A DNA stretch of 64,000 nucleotides from Amycolatopsis suaedae (GCF_004214935.1 NZ_SFCC01000008.1:1-64000); one strand, 5' to 3'. Numbered from the stretch's first letter, positions 8,122-18,809 are shown. Numbers and translations: made by a program. Notes: generated by a model from the letters alone, not told the origin.

Positions 8122-10449
8122 GTGGCAGCGTTGATGAAGCGGTTGCGCAGGATCATCCAGCGCCCGGCCAGTGTGGAGCTGACCAAGTACGAGGCGCTGT
8201 TGCCTGCCATCGGGGCACGTGAGGCGGAGGTCGAGAAGCTCTCCGACACCGAGCTGACCGAGGCCGCCAAGGCGCTGCGTGAGTTCTCCACCTTCGGCAA
8301 CGACCAGCTGGTCGAGTTGTGCGCCCTCGGCAGGGAGGCCGCCCGCCGGGCTCTCGGCGAGCGGGCGTTCGACGTGCAGTTGCTGGGCACGATGGGCCTG
8401 CTGACCGGGCACGTCGTGCAGATGGCGACCGGTGAGGGCAAGACGCTCGCCGGCGCGCTGGCCGCGGCTGGCTACGCCATGCAGGGCAAGCACGTGCACG
8501 TCGTCACCGTCAACGACTACCTGGCCCGCCGCGACGCGGACTGGATGCGGCCGGTGCACGACCTGCTGGGCGTGTCCGTCGGCTGGGTCGAGCCGTCGCG
8601 CACCCGTGAGGAGCGGCGCGAGGCCTACCACCGCGACATCACCTACGGCGCGGTCAGCGAGATCGGGTTCGACGTGCTCCGCGACCGGCTGGTGACCAGG
8701 CCGGACGACCTCGTGCAGCCCAAGCCCGAGGTGGCCATCATCGACGAGGCCGACTCGGTGCTCGTCGACGAGGCGAGGGTTCCGCTGGTGATGGCGGGCT
8801 CGGTCGACGCCGGGATGGCCGACGAGGAGGTCGCCAACGTCGTGCGGCGGCTGCGGCTGGGCCTGCACTACGAGACCGACACCGACGGCCGCAACGCGTG
8901 GCTGACGCCCGCCGGTTCGTCGGTGGTGGAGAAGTCGCTCGGCATCGACCTCTACGGCGAGCACGAGGAGGGCACGTCGGACCGGCTGGCCGCGGTCAAC
9001 GTCGCCCTGCACGCGCACGCGCTGCTCGAACGCGACGTCGACTACCTGGTCCGCGACGGCAAGGTGCGGCTGATCAACGCCTCCCGGGGCCGGGTCGCGG
9101 AGCTGCAGCGGTGGCCGGACGGCCTGCAGGCCGCGGTCGAGGCCAAGGAGCAGGTGCCGCCGTCCGACCGGGGCGAGATCCTCGACTCGATCACCGTGCA
9201 GGCGTTGCTGGCCCGTTACCCGCAGGTCGCGGGCATGACCGGTACCGCGGTCGCGGTGGCCGAGCCGCTGCGTGAGTTCTACAAGCTCGAGGTCGCGGTC
9301 ATCCCGCCGAATGCGGAGAACATCCGGGAGGACCAGCAGGACCGCATCTTCGCGTCGCCGTCGCAGAAGCTGCGTGCCATCCAGGAGGAGATCCGCTCGG
9401 TCCACGAGACCGGACGGCCGATCCTGGTCGGGACGCAGGACGTCGCCGAGTCCGAGGAGCTGGCCGAGAAGCTGGAGAAGTTCGGGGTGTCCTGCGTGGT
9501 GCTCAACGCCCGCAACGACGCCGAGGAGGCGGCGATCATCGCCGAGGCGGGCAAGCACGGCGCGGTGACCGTGTCCACGCAGATGGCCGGGCGCGGTACC
9601 GACATCCGTCTCGGCGGGGCCGACGGCGCCGACCGCGAGCGGGTCGCCGAGCTGGGCGGGCTGCACGTGATCGGCACGGCCCGGTACCCGTCGAGCAGGC
9701 TCGACGACCAGCTGCGTGGCCGCGCGGGCCGCCAGGGCGACCCGGGCAGCTCGGTGTTCTTCGCCAGCCTCAACGACGACCTGGTGCTCTCGCACGCGCC
9801 GGACGTACCGGAGGGGATCGCGTCCGACGACGAGACCGGCGAGATCACCGCCGACGTCGCGCACCGGCAGATCAACCACGCGCAGCGCGTGGCCGAGGGC
9901 GTCGACCTGGAGATCCACCGCAACACGTGGCGCTACACCCGGCTGATCGAGCGGCAGCGCACCGACCTGCTGGAGCACCGGGACAAGCTGCTGCACACCG
10001 AACTGGCCGCCGAGCTGCTGGAGAAGGGTGCGCCGGACCGGTACAAGGAGCTGGCCGAGGCGTTGGGGGGCACAGGCGATGAGCTGGTGCAGGCGTGCCG
10101 GGAGATCGCGTTGTTCCACCTCGACGAGCTGTGGTCGGATCACCTGGCCTACCTCGCCGACGTGCGGGAGAGCATCCACCTGCGCGCGCTGGCCAAGGAG
10201 ACGCCGCTCGACGAGTTCCACCGGGCCGCGATCCCCGAGTTCCACAAGATCATCGGCGAGGTGGAGGCGCGGTCGGTGAAGACGCTGGAGGACGGGGAGA
10301 TCACCGAGAACGGGATCGACCTGGCGGCGTCCGGGGTGCGGCGCGCGTCGTCGACCTGGACCTACCTGGTGCACGACAACCCGTTCGACTCCGACGCCGA
10401 GGAAGCGCTGAAGAAGGTCCGCGGCATGCTCCGCAAGAAGAAGAGCTGA
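8122..10449 (+). CDS. secA2: Accessory Sec translocase ATPase SecA2
   Basis: ATPase that drives export of a subset of proteins through the Sec channel. At 775 residues it is shorter than housekeeping SecA (about 900 or more) and, like SecA2 proteins, has no C-terminal zinc-binding cysteine tail. Walker A MATGEGKT lies near residue 103, the DEAD-type motif AIIDEADSVLVDEA near residue 207, and STQMAGRGTDIRLGG with QLRGRAGRQGDPGSS forms the second nucleotide domain near residues 485-545. A GTG start at 8122 is preceded by GAAGGAG. It is divergent from the peptidase pair; no SecY2 or accessory partner is nearby. Mycobacterial SecA2 exports proteins lacking classical signals, but its substrates here are unknown. 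Confidence 0.93.
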   Translation: MAALMKRLRRIIQRPASVELTKYEALLPAIGAREAEVEKLSDTELTEAAKALREFSTFGNDQLVELCALGREAARRALGERAFDVQLLGTMGLLTGHVVQMATGEGKTLAGALAAAGYAMQGKHVHVVTVNDYLARRDADWMRPVHDLLGVSVGWVEPSRTREERREAYHRDITYGAVSEIGFDVLRDRLVTRPDDLVQPKPEVAIIDEADSVLVDEARVPLVMAGSVDAGMADEEVANVVRRLRLGLHYETDTDGRNAWLTPAGSSVVEKSLGIDLYGEHEEGTSDRLAAVNVALHAHALLERDVDYLVRDGKVRLINASRGRVAELQRWPDGLQAAVEAKEQVPPSDRGEILDSITVQALLARYPQVAGMTGTAVAVAEPLREFYKLEVAVIPPNAENIREDQQDRIFASPSQKLRAIQEEIRSVHETGRPILVGTQDVAESEELAEKLEKFGVSCVVLNARNDAEEAAIIAEAGKHGAVTVSTQMAGRGTDIRLGGADGADRERVAELGGLHVIGTARYPSSRLDDQLRGRAGRQGDPGSSVFFASLNDDLVLSHAPDVPEGIASDDETGEITADVAHRQINHAQRVAEGVDLEIHRNTWRYTRLIERQRTDLLEHRDKLLHTELAAELLEKGAPDRYKELAEALGGTGDELVQACREIALFHLDELWSDHLAYLADVRESIHLRALAKETPLDEFHRAAIPEFHKIIGEVEARSVKTLEDGEITENGIDLAASGVRRASSTWTYLVHDNPFDSDAEEALKKVRGMLRKKKS

Positions 10450-10475
10450 ACCGGACATCTCGGGCGTTTTAGCGG

Positions 10476-10522
10476 AGCAAGGGAGCTTTACTACCGTTTA
10501 AGGGTCGTAAAGCTCCCTTGCT
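10476..10522. repeat. Hairpin repeat, copy 3 (convergent gene ends)
   Basis: A perfect 16-bp stem (AGCAAGGGAGCTTTAC with complement) around a variant 15-nt loop TACCGTTTAAGGGTC. It lies 26 bp past the secA2 stop and 13 bp from the stop of the convergent PhoX-like gene, the position of a shared terminator. This copy has the most diverged loop. Confidence 0.92.
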
Positions 10523-10535
10523 CTCGCTTCGGGGG

Positions 10536-11690
10536 TCAGCGGCGGAAGGGGCCGGTGACCTCGTAGGTGATGCCACCGGAGGAGGAGCCGGTGGTGCCGC
10601 GCTGGGACGAGAAGTACAGCCGGTCGCCGGCGGGGGTGAAGGCCGGGCCGCAGATCTCCGACGAGCTCTGCCCGCTGATCCGCAGGAAGGGCGCCACGAT
10701 GTCGTCCGGCGTGATGATGCAGATCTCCATGTTGCCGCCGTCCTCGGCGACGAACAGGTCACCCGAGCCGGACCCGGTGATGTTGTCGACGCCGGTCAGC
10801 GGCGGGGTGCCGGGGTTGACCAGCGAGTCGTCGTAGGCCAGCTCGTAGGTGTTGTTCAGCAGGTTGACCTGCCACACCCGGTTGTCGCCCTTGGTGGTGA
10901 ACCACGCCGTGTCGTTGGCGTAGTGCAGGCCCTCGCCGCTGCTGAACCGCTTCGCGCCGCGTACCTGGTTGCGGGTGGCGACCGGGCTGCCGTCCGGGTC
11001 GGGCACCTTGGCCCAGGTGAACGGGCCGCTCGTGGCGGACCCGGCCACCAGCACCTCCAGCGTGCCCGAGGACAAGTCACCCCAGGTGGTGGGCAGGAAG
11101 CGGTAGAAGCAGCCGTCCGAGATGTCCTCGGTCTGGTAGACCGCCTTGCGCACCGGGTCGGCCGCGGCGGCCTCGTGCGTGAACCGGCCCATGGCAGGCC
11201 GGCGTACCGCGGCCGACGCCGGCCCGCGCGGGTTGCACTCGTAGGCGTAGCCGCCGTCGACCTCCTCGCAGGACACCCAGGTACCCCACGGCATCGCGCC
11301 GCCGGCGCAGTTCCGCCTGGTGTCGGCGAGAATCCGGTACGCGCTGGTGATGGTGCCGTTCGCGTCGAACCGCAGCGCGCTGGCGCCGCCGCCCGGCGCG
11401 ATCTCGGAGTTCGACACGTAGATCCAGCCCGTTCCGTCGGCGAACACCGCGCCGCCGTCGGGGGCGTCGTGCCAGACGTAGCCCGCGACCCGCTGCCGCG
11501 ACCGGGCGACCACCCGGCTGGTGAAGCCTTCCGGCAGCGCGATGCCGTTGGCGTCCGGGGGGCGCAGCGGCCCGTAGGGACTGGGTCCGTTCTGGGCGGG
11601 GGCAGCCAGTGCGCCTGAGGTGAGCGTGTTGCCGAACGCGGTGACTCCGGCGCCGACCACGGCCGCACGCAGGAAGTTCCGTCTCTTCAC
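10536..11690 (-). CDS. PhoX-like (DUF839) Tat-exported protein
   Basis: About 384 residues. The N-terminus VKRRNFLRAAVVGAGVTAFG is a twin-arginine signal, so the folded protein is exported by Tat. The rest matches the PhoX/DUF839 beta-propeller group, with WVSCEEVDGG near residue 150 and SSEICGPAFTPAGDRLYFS near the C-terminus. PhoX enzymes are calcium- and iron-dependent alkaline phosphatases, but many DUF839 proteins are untested, so phosphatase activity is only inferred. GTG at 11690 is chosen because GGAGG lies 8 nt upstream and the Tat motif then starts at residue 1; an ATG at 11732 is less likely. It converges with secA2. Confidence 0.85.
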   Translation of the reverse strand: MKRRNFLRAAVVGAGVTAFGNTLTSGALAAPAQNGPSPYGPLRPPDANGIALPEGFTSRVVARSRQRVAGYVWHDAPDGGAVFADGTGWIYVSNSEIAPGGGASALRFDANGTITSAYRILADTRRNCAGGAMPWGTWVSCEEVDGGYAYECNPRGPASAAVRRPAMGRFTHEAAAADPVRKAVYQTEDISDGCFYRFLPTTWGDLSSGTLEVLVAGSATSGPFTWAKVPDPDGSPVATRNQVRGAKRFSSGEGLHYANDTAWFTTKGDNRVWQVNLLNNTYELAYDDSLVNPGTPPLTGVDNITGSGSGDLFVAEDGGNMEICIITPDDIVAPFLRISGQSSSEICGPAFTPAGDRLYFSSQRGTTGSSSGGITYEVTGPFRR

Positions 11691-11818
11691 GCGAAGACCT
11701 CCGTCGATCTCGGTGGGTGGTGGGGAACACACGAGACGTTACGGAGCGAGACAATTCACAACCAGATGTGGCGGATGAACTCCCGACGAAAGGAGGCCGT
11801 CGGTGCGAGAATGACGCC

Positions 11819-13537
11819 ATGCCGCAACTGCGCATCGCACTGGCCCAGGTCAACACCACCGTCGGCGCTCTGGAAGGCAACGCAGAGCTGACCGTCGAAT
11901 GGACCCGGAAGGCGGCCCAGGCGGGTGCGCACGTGGTGGTCTTCCCGGAGATGTCACTCACCGGCTATCCGGTGGAGGACCTGTCCCTGCGCAAGACGTT
12001 CGCCGAGGCGTCCAAGGCGAAGGTGACCGAGCTGGCGGCCCGGCTCGCCGACGCCGGCTGCGGCGACGTGCTCACCTACGTCGGCTACCTCGACCTCGAC
12101 GACGCCGGCCCGCGGGACGCGGCGGCGGCACTCTACGGCGGCGAGGTCGTCGCCCGGCAATTCAAGCACCACCTGCCCAACTACGGCGTGTTCGACGAGC
12201 ACCGCTGGTTCTCCGCCGGTGAGACGCTGGACGTGCTGCGCCTGCACGGCCTCGACATCGGCATGGTGATCTGCGAGGACATCTGGCAGGACGGCGGCCC
12301 GGTCTCGGCGCTCGGCGCCGCCGGGGTGGACCTCGTCGTCGCGCCCAACGCCTCGCCGTACGAACGGTCCAAGGACGACATCCGCCTGCCGCTGGTGGCC
12401 CGGCGGGCCGCCGAGGCCGGTGCGCCGCTGGTGTACACCAACCTGGTCGGCGGCCAGGACGACTTGGTCTTCGACGGCGACTCGATCGTCGTCGGCGCGG
12501 ACGGCGAACTGCTGGCGCGGGCCCCCCAGTTCACCGAGCACCTGCTCGTGCTCGACCTCGACCTGCCGGCGGGCAGCGGCACGGTCGAGGGCACGCACGC
12601 CGGGCTGCGGGTGCGTCACCGGGTGCTCGGCGACAACCCGCTGCCCGCCTACGAGCCGGTGGCGCAGCCGCCGATCAGCGAACCGCTGTCCGACGAGGCC
12701 GAGGTGTGGTCGGCCCTGGTCGTCGGGCTGCGCGACTACGTGCACAAGAACGGCTTCCGGTCGGTGACGTTCGGCTTCTCCGGCGGCATCGACTCGGCGC
12801 TGACCGCGGCGCTGGCCGTCGACGCGCTCGGGCCGGACGCCGTGTACGGCGTGTCGATGCCGTCCCGGTACTCCTCGGAGCACTCGCGTTCCGACGCGGC
12901 GGAGCTGGCGCGGCGGCTGGGGTGCCACTTCCGGGAGGAGCCGGTGGCCGACATGGTGCGGGTGTACGTCGACCAGCTGGGGCTGTCCGGGCTCGCCGAG
13001 GAGAACATCCAGGCCAGGGTGCGCGGCATGCTGGTGATGGCGCTGTCCAACCAGGAGGGTCACCTGGTGCTGGCCACCGGGAACAAGTCCGAGCTGGCGG
13101 TGGGGTACTCGACGATCTACGGCGACGCCGTCGGCGGGTTCGCGCCGATCAAGGACGTGTTCAAGACCCACGTGTGGGAGCTGGCGCGGTGGCGTAACTC
13201 CGAGGCCGAGAAGCGCGGGGAGACGCCGCCGATCCCGGAGAACTCGATCAGCAAGCCACCGTCCGCGGAGCTGCGGCCCGACCAGGTCGACACCGACTCG
13301 CTGCCCGACTACCCGCTGCTCGACGACATCCTCGACGACTACGTGGAGGGTGACCGCGGCTTCGCCGACCTGATCGCCGCCGGGTTCGACGCCGAGGTGG
13401 TGGACCGCGTGGTGCGGATGGTCGACCGGGCCGAGTACAAGCGGCGGCAGTACCCGCCGGGCACGAAGATCACGTTCAAGGCGTTCGGCCGCGACCGCCG
13501 TCTGCCGATGACCAACGCCTGGCGCGAGACCCACTAA
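11819..13537 (+). CDS. nadE: Glutamine-dependent NAD+ synthetase
   Basis: Last step of NAD biosynthesis: ATP-dependent amidation of nicotinate adenine dinucleotide, using ammonia from glutamine. The 572 residues hold an N-terminal nitrilase-type glutaminase (triad Glu in FPEMSLTGYP near residue 45, Lys in KHHLPNYGVF near 120, Cys in MVICEDIW near 150) and a C-terminal synthetase with the pyrophosphate loop FSGGIDSAL near residue 322. This is the large two-domain form usual in actinobacteria. The ATG at 11819 is used; the AGGAGG at 11791-11796 is rather far upstream, so leader structure or another start cannot be ruled out. Convergent with the DUF998 gene. Confidence 0.95.
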   Translation: MPQLRIALAQVNTTVGALEGNAELTVEWTRKAAQAGAHVVVFPEMSLTGYPVEDLSLRKTFAEASKAKVTELAARLADAGCGDVLTYVGYLDLDDAGPRDAAAALYGGEVVARQFKHHLPNYGVFDEHRWFSAGETLDVLRLHGLDIGMVICEDIWQDGGPVSALGAAGVDLVVAPNASPYERSKDDIRLPLVARRAAEAGAPLVYTNLVGGQDDLVFDGDSIVVGADGELLARAPQFTEHLLVLDLDLPAGSGTVEGTHAGLRVRHRVLGDNPLPAYEPVAQPPISEPLSDEAEVWSALVVGLRDYVHKNGFRSVTFGFSGGIDSALTAALAVDALGPDAVYGVSMPSRYSSEHSRSDAAELARRLGCHFREEPVADMVRVYVDQLGLSGLAEENIQARVRGMLVMALSNQEGHLVLATGNKSELAVGYSTIYGDAVGGFAPIKDVFKTHVWELARWRNSEAEKRGETPPIPENSISKPPSAELRPDQVDTDSLPDYPLLDDILDDYVEGDRGFADLIAAGFDAEVVDRVVRMVDRAEYKRRQYPPGTKITFKAFGRDRRLPMTNAWRETH

Positions 13538-13571
13538 CCCCGCGCGGCCCGCCCTGTCAACTCCGGTAGCG

Positions 13572-13622
13572 GGAGCAAGGGAGCTTTACTCTCGTCTTAG
13601 GGTAGTAAAGCTCCCTTGCTCC
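13572..13622. repeat. Hairpin repeat, copy 4 (convergent gene ends)
   Basis: A perfect 19-bp stem, GGAGCAAGGGAGCTTTACT with complement, around a 13-nt loop CTCGTCTTAGGGT. It lies between the end of nadE (+) and the end of the DUF998 gene (-), a position suited to a two-way terminator. Confidence 0.93.
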
Positions 13623-13649
13623 ACGAAAATGCCCGAGATGTCCGGGTTT

Positions 13650-14309
13650 TCAGGTAGGTGAACGGACCGATCGCGCGAGGTAGAACAGGCCCGCGGTCAT
13701 CACGGCGCTCATGGTCGCCATCTCCAGGCGCTCGAACAGGCCGGACAGGGCACCGGTGCCGGCCATCGTGGTGAGCAGGGTGCCCACCTGCGTCGCCAGC
13801 CCGGCCGCGAACCCCGCGGCGGCGAACGCCCGCCACCTCGGCGGCCACCACAGCACCAGGGTCGCGGTGCCGCTCAGGAAGATCGCGTCCAGCAGCACGT
13901 CGATCACGCGGTGCGTGCGGTGCCCGCCGGACACCTGGCCCGCCTCGATCCGCTGCCTGCACACCTCGCTCGCCGACTCCGCGCAGTCCAGCGGCACCAG
14001 CGCGTGCGTCACCAGCAGCAGGCCGAACAGGCAGGACGCCGCCACCGACAGCCGGGCCAGCAAGTAGGCGGGCGACAACCGGGACAGCAGCGGCGCGGAC
14101 AACACGAAACAGGCACCCGCGGCCACCTCGATCCCCCGCAGCACCGGGGCGTACGGCTGCCCGGCGGCGCTCGCCTCGTCGGGGCGCGCGTGCAGCAGGT
14201 CGAGCCCGGTGGGCAGCACGAACTGCAGCAGCCAGCCCGAGTACGCGACGATCGCGGCTCCGAGCACCGCCAGGCCGAGCGTCCGGGCCGAACCGACCCC
14301 CGGGCTCAC
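13650..14309 (-). CDS. DUF998 membrane protein
   Basis: A 219-residue integral membrane protein with about six hydrophobic segments, beginning GLAVLGAAIVAYSGWLLQFV near residue 11, and a cytoplasmic or extracellular loop DCAESASEVC with two cysteines near residues 109-118. This is the pattern of the DUF998 family, which has no known function. The ATG overlaps the stop of lysX by 4 bp, so the two are translationally coupled in one operon. Since LysX lysylates phosphatidylglycerol, a membrane-lipid or envelope role for DUF998 is possible but not shown. Confidence 0.8.
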   Translation of the reverse strand: MSPGVGSARTLGLAVLGAAIVAYSGWLLQFVLPTGLDLLHARPDEASAAGQPYAPVLRGIEVAAGACFVLSAPLLSRLSPAYLLARLSVAASCLFGLLLVTHALVPLDCAESASEVCRQRIEAGQVSGGHRTHRVIDVLLDAIFLSGTATLVLWWPPRWRAFAAAGFAAGLATQVGTLLTTMAGTGALSGLFERLEMATMSAVMTAGLFYLARSVRSPT

Positions 14310-17300
14310 GGGCCGGTCACTCGCGGCCGGGCGAACGGGAACAGCACGGTCTGCCGGATCGACGCCCCGGTCAGCATCATCAGCACCCGGTCGACCCCCA
14401 TGCCGAGCCCGCCGGTCGGCGGCATGCCGTGTTCCAGCGCGAGCAGGAAGTCCTCGTCGAGTTCCATGGCCTCGATGTCACCGCTGGCCGCCCGCAGCGA
14501 CTGCGCCTCCAGCCTGCGCCGCTGCTCGACCGGGTCGGTCAGCTCGCTGTAGGCGGTACCGATCTCCGACCCGAACGCCACCAGGTCCCAGCGCTCGGCC
14601 AGCCGCGGGTCGGCGCGGTGCTGCCGGGTCAGCGGCGACGAGCCGGTCGGGAAGTCGGTGTAGAACGTGGGCAGCACCGTCGCGGGCTCGACGAGCTGCT
14701 CGTAGGCCTCCAGCACGAGCGCGTCGCGTCCCGCGTCGTCCGGCGCCGCGACACCCGCGCGCCGGCACAGCCCACGCAGCACGTGGGCCGGCGTGCCGGC
14801 GTCGACCCGCTCGCCCAGCACCTCGGACACCGCGTCGTGCACGGTCACGACCGGCCAGTCGCCGGAGATGTCGTACTCCCCGTCCGGACGGCGGGCGACC
14901 TGCGCGCCGTGCGCCGCCTCGGCGGCGTGCTGCACCAGTTCCCTGGTCAGCGTGCGCATCGTGCCGTAGTCGGCGTAGGCCTGGTACGCCTCCAGCATGG
15001 TGAACTCGGGGTTGTGCGTCGCGTCGACGCCCTCGTTGCGGAAGCTGCGGTTCAGCTCGAACACCCGCTCGACGCCCGCGACGCACAACCGCTTCAGGTA
15101 CAGCTCCGGCGCGATCCGCAGGTACATCCGCATGTCGTAGGCGTTGATGTGGGTGATGAACGGACGCGCGTTCGCCCCGCCGTGCACGGTCTGCAGCATC
15201 GGCGTCTCAACCTCGAGGAAGTCCCGCTGGTGCAAGCGGTCCCGCAGCGCCCGGACCACTGTGGACCGCAGCCGCAGCATGGTCGCCGACTCCGGGTTGA
15301 CCACTAGGTCGAGGTAACGCTGACGCACCCGGGTCTCCGGATCGGTGAGGCCCTTTCGCTTGTCCGGCAAGGGATGCAGGCACTTCGCGGTGACCGTCCA
15401 CTCGTCGACGAGCACGGACAGCTCACCGCGGCGCGACGTCACCACCCTGCCCCGGACACCGACGTGGTCGCCCAGGTCCACACCGGACCGCCAGCCGGCG
15501 AGTTCGACGCCGTCGGCGGGCAGCATCAGCTGCAGCTCGCCGGAGAAGTCCCGCAGGCGGACGAACACCAGCCCGCCGAGGTCGCGGATGGCGACCACCC
15601 GGCCGGCGACCCGTACCCGCTCCCCCGTGTCCGCGTCCGGTCCCAGCCCGGCGAACTTCGCCGTGACGTCGCCGAGCAGCATGTCCCGCTCGAAGCCCAC
15701 CGGGTACGGGTCCACTCCGGACTCCCGCAGCCGGTCCAGCTTGGCCAGCCGGACCCGGACCTGTTCCGGCCTGCGCAGGGTCTTCGGCGCCGGGGCGGCC
15801 GCAGCCTCGATCTCGGCCACCCGCGCCGCGAACTCGCCGGTGACCGTCTCCAGCCGCAGTCCCCTGGTGGCGCCGAACGTGGGCACGAAACCCTCCAGCG
15901 CACCGGCCACGATGCCCACCTTCGGCAGCCGCCGCGCCGAGGCGTAGCACAGGAACCGCGGCTCCCACTCCGGGCTGTACTTGGCGTTCGAGCGGTACAG
16001 CGACTCCAGCTGGAAGAACCGGGAGAACACGCTCAGTACCGCGCGCCAGGCCCGCAGCACCGGGCCCGCGCCGATCTTCTCGCCCTCCTCGAACACCGCG
16101 CGGAACATCGCGAAGTTGAGCGAGATGTGTTGCGCGCCGAGCCTTCCGCATTCCTCGACGAGCTTGGCCAGCATGTACTCGTTGAGCCCGTTGGACGCCT
16201 CCCGGTCGCGGCGCATGAGGTCGAGCGACAGCCCGCGACGTCCCCACGGGACGAACGAGAGCAGGCCACGCAGCGTGCCGTCGGCGTCGAACGCCTCCAC
16301 CATCACGCACCGGCCGTCGGTCGGGTCGCCGAGCCGTCCCAGCGCCATGGAGAAGCCGCGCTCGTCGCCCGCGCCGCGCCAGTGCTGGGCCTTGTCGAGC
16401 AGTTCCGCCATCTCCTCGGCGGAGATCTCTGAGTGCCGCCGTACCCGGCTGGTGTAGCCGGCCCGTTCGACGCGGCTCACCGCCTGCCGCACGGTGCGGC
16501 GGTCCGGGCCGGCGAGGCTGAACTCACGGACGTCGAGGATCGCCTCGTCGCCGATCTCCAGTGCCTTCAACCCGGCGGCGGCGTAGACCTTCGCGCCACG
16601 TTCGCTCGCGCCGAGCACGCCCGGTGTCCACCCGTAGGTACGGGCCTCGGCCAGCCATTCCCGCACCGCAGGCGCCCACGCCTCCGGATCGCCGACCGGG
16701 TCGGCGCTGGCGATGCTGGTCCCGCCGAAGACCCGGTAGGTGACCGCGGCACGCCCGTTCGGCGCGAACACGACGCTCTTGTCGCGGCGGGTGGCGAAGT
16801 AGCCCAGCGAGTCGGGTTCGCCGTGCTCGGCCAGCAGGGCGCGCAGCCGCAGTTCCTCGTCGTCGGTGCGCAGCCTGCGGGTCCGCACGCCGCGGAAGAA
16901 CACGAACAGCGCCGAGGCGACGGCGAGCGCGCCGCCGATGTCGAGCAGGACGTCCAGCCAGGCCGGCCCGTGCCCGACGCGGAGCCTGCCCAGCGGGAAC
17001 AGCTCGCCGGTGGAGTGGTTGAGTGCCCAGGAGAACCGCGCCGCGGTGTCGGCCAGCGTCCCGGGGAACATCTCGACCAGCATCCAGCCGACCGCGGTCA
17101 CCAGGGCCATGCCGCCGATCAGCACGGTCAGCCCGTGCCGCCATGCGCCGGGCGCGAGCCGGGCGGGGAACGCGGGCCGCAGGCGCAGCAGCAGCCCGAT
17201 GAACACCAGCGAGACTCCCTGCGAGACACCGATCGTCCAGAGCACCCGCGGGATGTCGGCCAGGTGGTGCGGGTCGGTGGCCAGTACCTCCTCCGGCGCG

Positions 17301-17626
17301 GCCACGAGCACGAACTGGGTCAGTCCCCCGATCACGATGCCGACGATCTGGAACAGGACGAGGGTGTAGAGCGCGGCACGCTTGCGCCTGCGCAGCGCGG
17401 CGCCGAGCAGGGTGAGGATCAGTGCGATGACCAGGTTCGCGTCGGCGGGGATGCTGAGCACCCAGAACAGGCCGGCGATGACCCGGCCGAGCCAGCGGAC
17501 GTCGCCCGCGAGCAGCAGCAGCACCGACACGAGGGCGCCGAGCTGCACGAAGGTGGCGATGAGCCCCGCCGCCCTCGCCTTCCAGACCGGGACCGGCCGG
17601 CCGGTCACCGCACTGGGCCGCTCCAT
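14306..17626 (-). CDS. lysX: Bifunctional lysylphosphatidylglycerol synthetase / lysyl-tRNA synthetase LysX
   Basis: A fused enzyme of 1106 residues. Residues 1 to about 250 form an MprF-like set of transmembrane helices, then a DUF2156 lysyl-transferase domain (about 270-590), an OB-fold (about 640-750) and a class II lysyl-tRNA synthetase core. Class II motif 2 is seen at [20 protein letters not shown] near residue 870, and motif 3 at [15 protein letters not shown] near residue 1080. It makes Lys-tRNA and moves the lysine to phosphatidylglycerol, giving a positively charged membrane lipid that protects against cationic antimicrobials (established for mycobacterial LysX). A separate housekeeping LysRS should exist elsewhere in the genome. 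The downstream DUF998 gene overlaps by 4 bp. Confidence 0.95.
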   Translation of the reverse strand: MERPSAVTGRPVPVWKARAAGLIATFVQLGALVSVLLLLAGDVRWLGRVIAGLFWVLSIPADANLVIALILTLLGAALRRRKRAALYTLVLFQIVGIVIGGLTQFVLVAAPEEVLATDPHHLADIPRVLWTIGVSQGVSLVFIGLLLRLRPAFPARLAPGAWRHGLTVLIGGMALVTAVGWMLVEMFPGTLADTAARFSWALNHSTGELFPLGRLRVGHGPAWLDVLLDIGGALAVASALFVFFRGVRTRRLRTDDEELRLRALLAEHGEPDSLGYFATRRDKSVVFAPNGRAAVTYRVFGGTSIASADPVGDPEAWAPAVREWLAEARTYGWTPGVLGASERGAKVYAAAGLKALEIGDEAILDVREFSLAGPDRRTVRQAVSRVERAGYTSRVRRHSEISAEEMAELLDKAQHWRGAGDERGFSMALGRLGDPTDGRCVMVEAFDADGTLRGLLSFVPWGRRGLSLDLMRRDREASNGLNEYMLAKLVEECGRLGAQHISLNFAMFRAVFEEGEKIGAGPVLRAWRAVLSVFSRFFQLESLYRSNAKYSPEWEPRFLCYASARRLPKVGIVAGALEGFVPTFGATRGLRLETVTGEFAARVAEIEAAAAPAPKTLRRPEQVRVRLAKLDRLRESGVDPYPVGFERDMLLGDVTAKFAGLGPDADTGERVRVAGRVVAIRDLGGLVFVRLRDFSGELQLMLPADGVELAGWRSGVDLGDHVGVRGRVVTSRRGELSVLVDEWTVTAKCLHPLPDKRKGLTDPETRVRQRYLDLVVNPESATMLRLRSTVVRALRDRLHQRDFLEVETPMLQTVHGGANARPFITHINAYDMRMYLRIAPELYLKRLCVAGVERVFELNRSFRNEGVDATHNPEFTMLEAYQAYADYGTMRTLTRELVQHAAEAAHGAQVARRPDGEYDISGDWPVVTVHDAVSEVLGERVDAGTPAHVLRGLCRRAGVAAPDDAGRDALVLEAYEQLVEPATVLPTFYTDFPTGSSPLTRQHRADPRLAERWDLVAFGSEIGTAYSELTDPVEQRRRLEAQSLRAASGDIEAMELDEDFLLALEHGMPPTGGLGMGVDRVLMMLTGASIRQTVLFPFARPRVTGP

Positions 17627-17832
17627 GCACCCTCCTGCCTACTGCCCCAGCTAACCCCGAACCCGGCTACGCGGGCATCAACCGAGAGGTTGAGTCGCTC
17701 CGGCGGGCTCGATCGCGTGTGAGGCTAGTCGCAGCGCCTTGGGACGGCTGGGCCGCGGTGCGACGCTGGGTATGTCCAGATTCCACTACCCGGGGACCCG
17801 CTCGGCGGGCCTCGAGGCAAGGACGGTCGACA

Positions 17833-18711
17833 ATGGTGTCCGAGAACGTGTCCAGCGGCGAACTCGCCGCCCCGTACGGATCCGGTCCCTCCGCGCAGGC
17901 GCAGGACAAGCCGCGCAAGAAGGTCCGCATCCATCACCTGCGTGAGATGAAGGAGCGCGGCGAGACCTGGCCGATGCTCACCGCGTACGACATGTACACC
18001 GCGGAACTGTTCGACGAGGCCGGGATTCCCGTGCTGCTCGTCGGCGACTCCGCCGCCAACAACGTGTTCGGTTACGACACGTCGCTTCCTGTCACAGTGG
18101 ACGAGTTGCTGCCGCTGGTCCGCGGTGTCACCCGGTCGGTGAACCGCGCCCTGGTCGTGGCGGATCTGCCGTTCGGGTCCTACCAGCTGTCGCCGGAACA
18201 GGCGCTGGCGACGTCGGTGCGGTTCATGAAGGAGGGCAGGGCACACGCCGTCAAGCTGGAGGGCGGACGGCGGTTCGCCCCGCACGTCGAGGCGATCACC
18301 TCGGCAGGCGTGCCGGTGATGGGCCACATCGGGTTCACTCCCCAGTCCGAGCACAACCTGGGCGGCTACCGGGTCCAGGGCCGCGGTGACGCGGCCGAGC
18401 AACTGCTCGCCGACGCCACGGCCCTGCAGGACGCCGGGGCGTTCGCCGTGGTGATGGAGATGGTTCCGGCCGAGGCCGCCAAGCGGATCACCGCGGAGCT
18501 GCGGATCCCGACCGTCGGGATCGGCGCGGGACCCGACTGCGACGCGCAGGTGCTGGTCTGGCAGGACATGGCCGGGCTGCGCCGGGGCAAGGCTCCCCGC
18601 TTTGTCAAGCGTTACGCCGATCTGGCGGATGTTCTGTCGCAGGCGGCCCGTTCGTTCGCGGAGGACGTGCGAGGTGGTCAGTTCCCGGCGCCGGAGCACA
18701 CCTTCCACTAG
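17833..18711 (+). CDS. panB: 3-methyl-2-oxobutanoate hydroxymethyltransferase
   Basis: First committed step of pantothenate and coenzyme A synthesis: it adds a hydroxymethyl group from methylene-tetrahydrofolate to ketoisovalerate, giving ketopantoate. The protein has 292 residues, near the family norm. Landmarks are [18 protein letters not shown], the metal-binding [19 protein letters not shown], the glutamate in [10 protein letters not shown], and [15 protein letters not shown]. The first 35 or so residues are a variable, probably disordered extension. The ATG at 17833 has only a weak ribosome site. In the 206-bp gap to divergent lysX only a small palindrome (TCAACC-GAGA-GGTTGA, 17678-17693) stands out. 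Confidence 0.95.
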   Translation: MVSENVSSGELAAPYGSGPSAQAQDKPRKKVRIHHLREMKERGETWPMLTAYDMYTAELFDEAGIPVLLVGDSAANNVFGYDTSLPVTVDELLPLVRGVTRSVNRALVVADLPFGSYQLSPEQALATSVRFMKEGRAHAVKLEGGRRFAPHVEAITSAGVPVMGHIGFTPQSEHNLGGYRVQGRGDAAEQLLADATALQDAGAFAVVMEMVPAEAAKRITAELRIPTVGIGAGPDCDAQVLVWQDMAGLRRGKAPRFVKRYADLADVLSQAARSFAEDVRGGQFPAPEHTFH

Positions 18712-18741
18712 CGTTCATGTTTGTGAATACACATCACATAC

Positions 18742-18771
18742 TTGACGCCTTGTCGGAAAGTGTCTTAGCGT
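18742..18771 (+). promoter_or_regulatory. Promoter of the proline iminopeptidase leader
   Basis: TTGACG (18742-18747) and TAGCGT (18766-18771), 18 bp apart, form a fair vegetative promoter 30 bp past the panB stop. A G/C-poor stretch with TTTGTGAATACACATCACA lies just upstream. Transcription from here gives a leader of about 190 nt before the peptidase gene. Confidence 0.55.
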
Positions 18772-18809
18772 TTACGCACCGCCCCCGGTCCTCAACGAGG
18801 AGGAGTTCG

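Noticed and set aside
8010-8441. N-terminal extension of the first TAP-like peptidase up to 8441
   Set aside because: The added stretch lies opposite secA2, would bury the lipoprotein signal peptide, and has no ribosome site; GTG 8009 gives the same length as the paralogue.
7591-10458. Very long open frame on the minus strand across secA2 (about 955 codons)
   Set aside because: It is the mirror of a clear secA2 gene on the plus strand; high GC leaves the opposite frame open. Its amino-acid content (Val/Arg/Gln/Leu-rich, no domain) is that of a shadow.
18720-18738. CRP-like TGTGA...TCACA before the pip leader
   Set aside because: The half-sites TGTGA and TCACA are 7 bp apart instead of 6, so the symmetry of a CRP site is broken.
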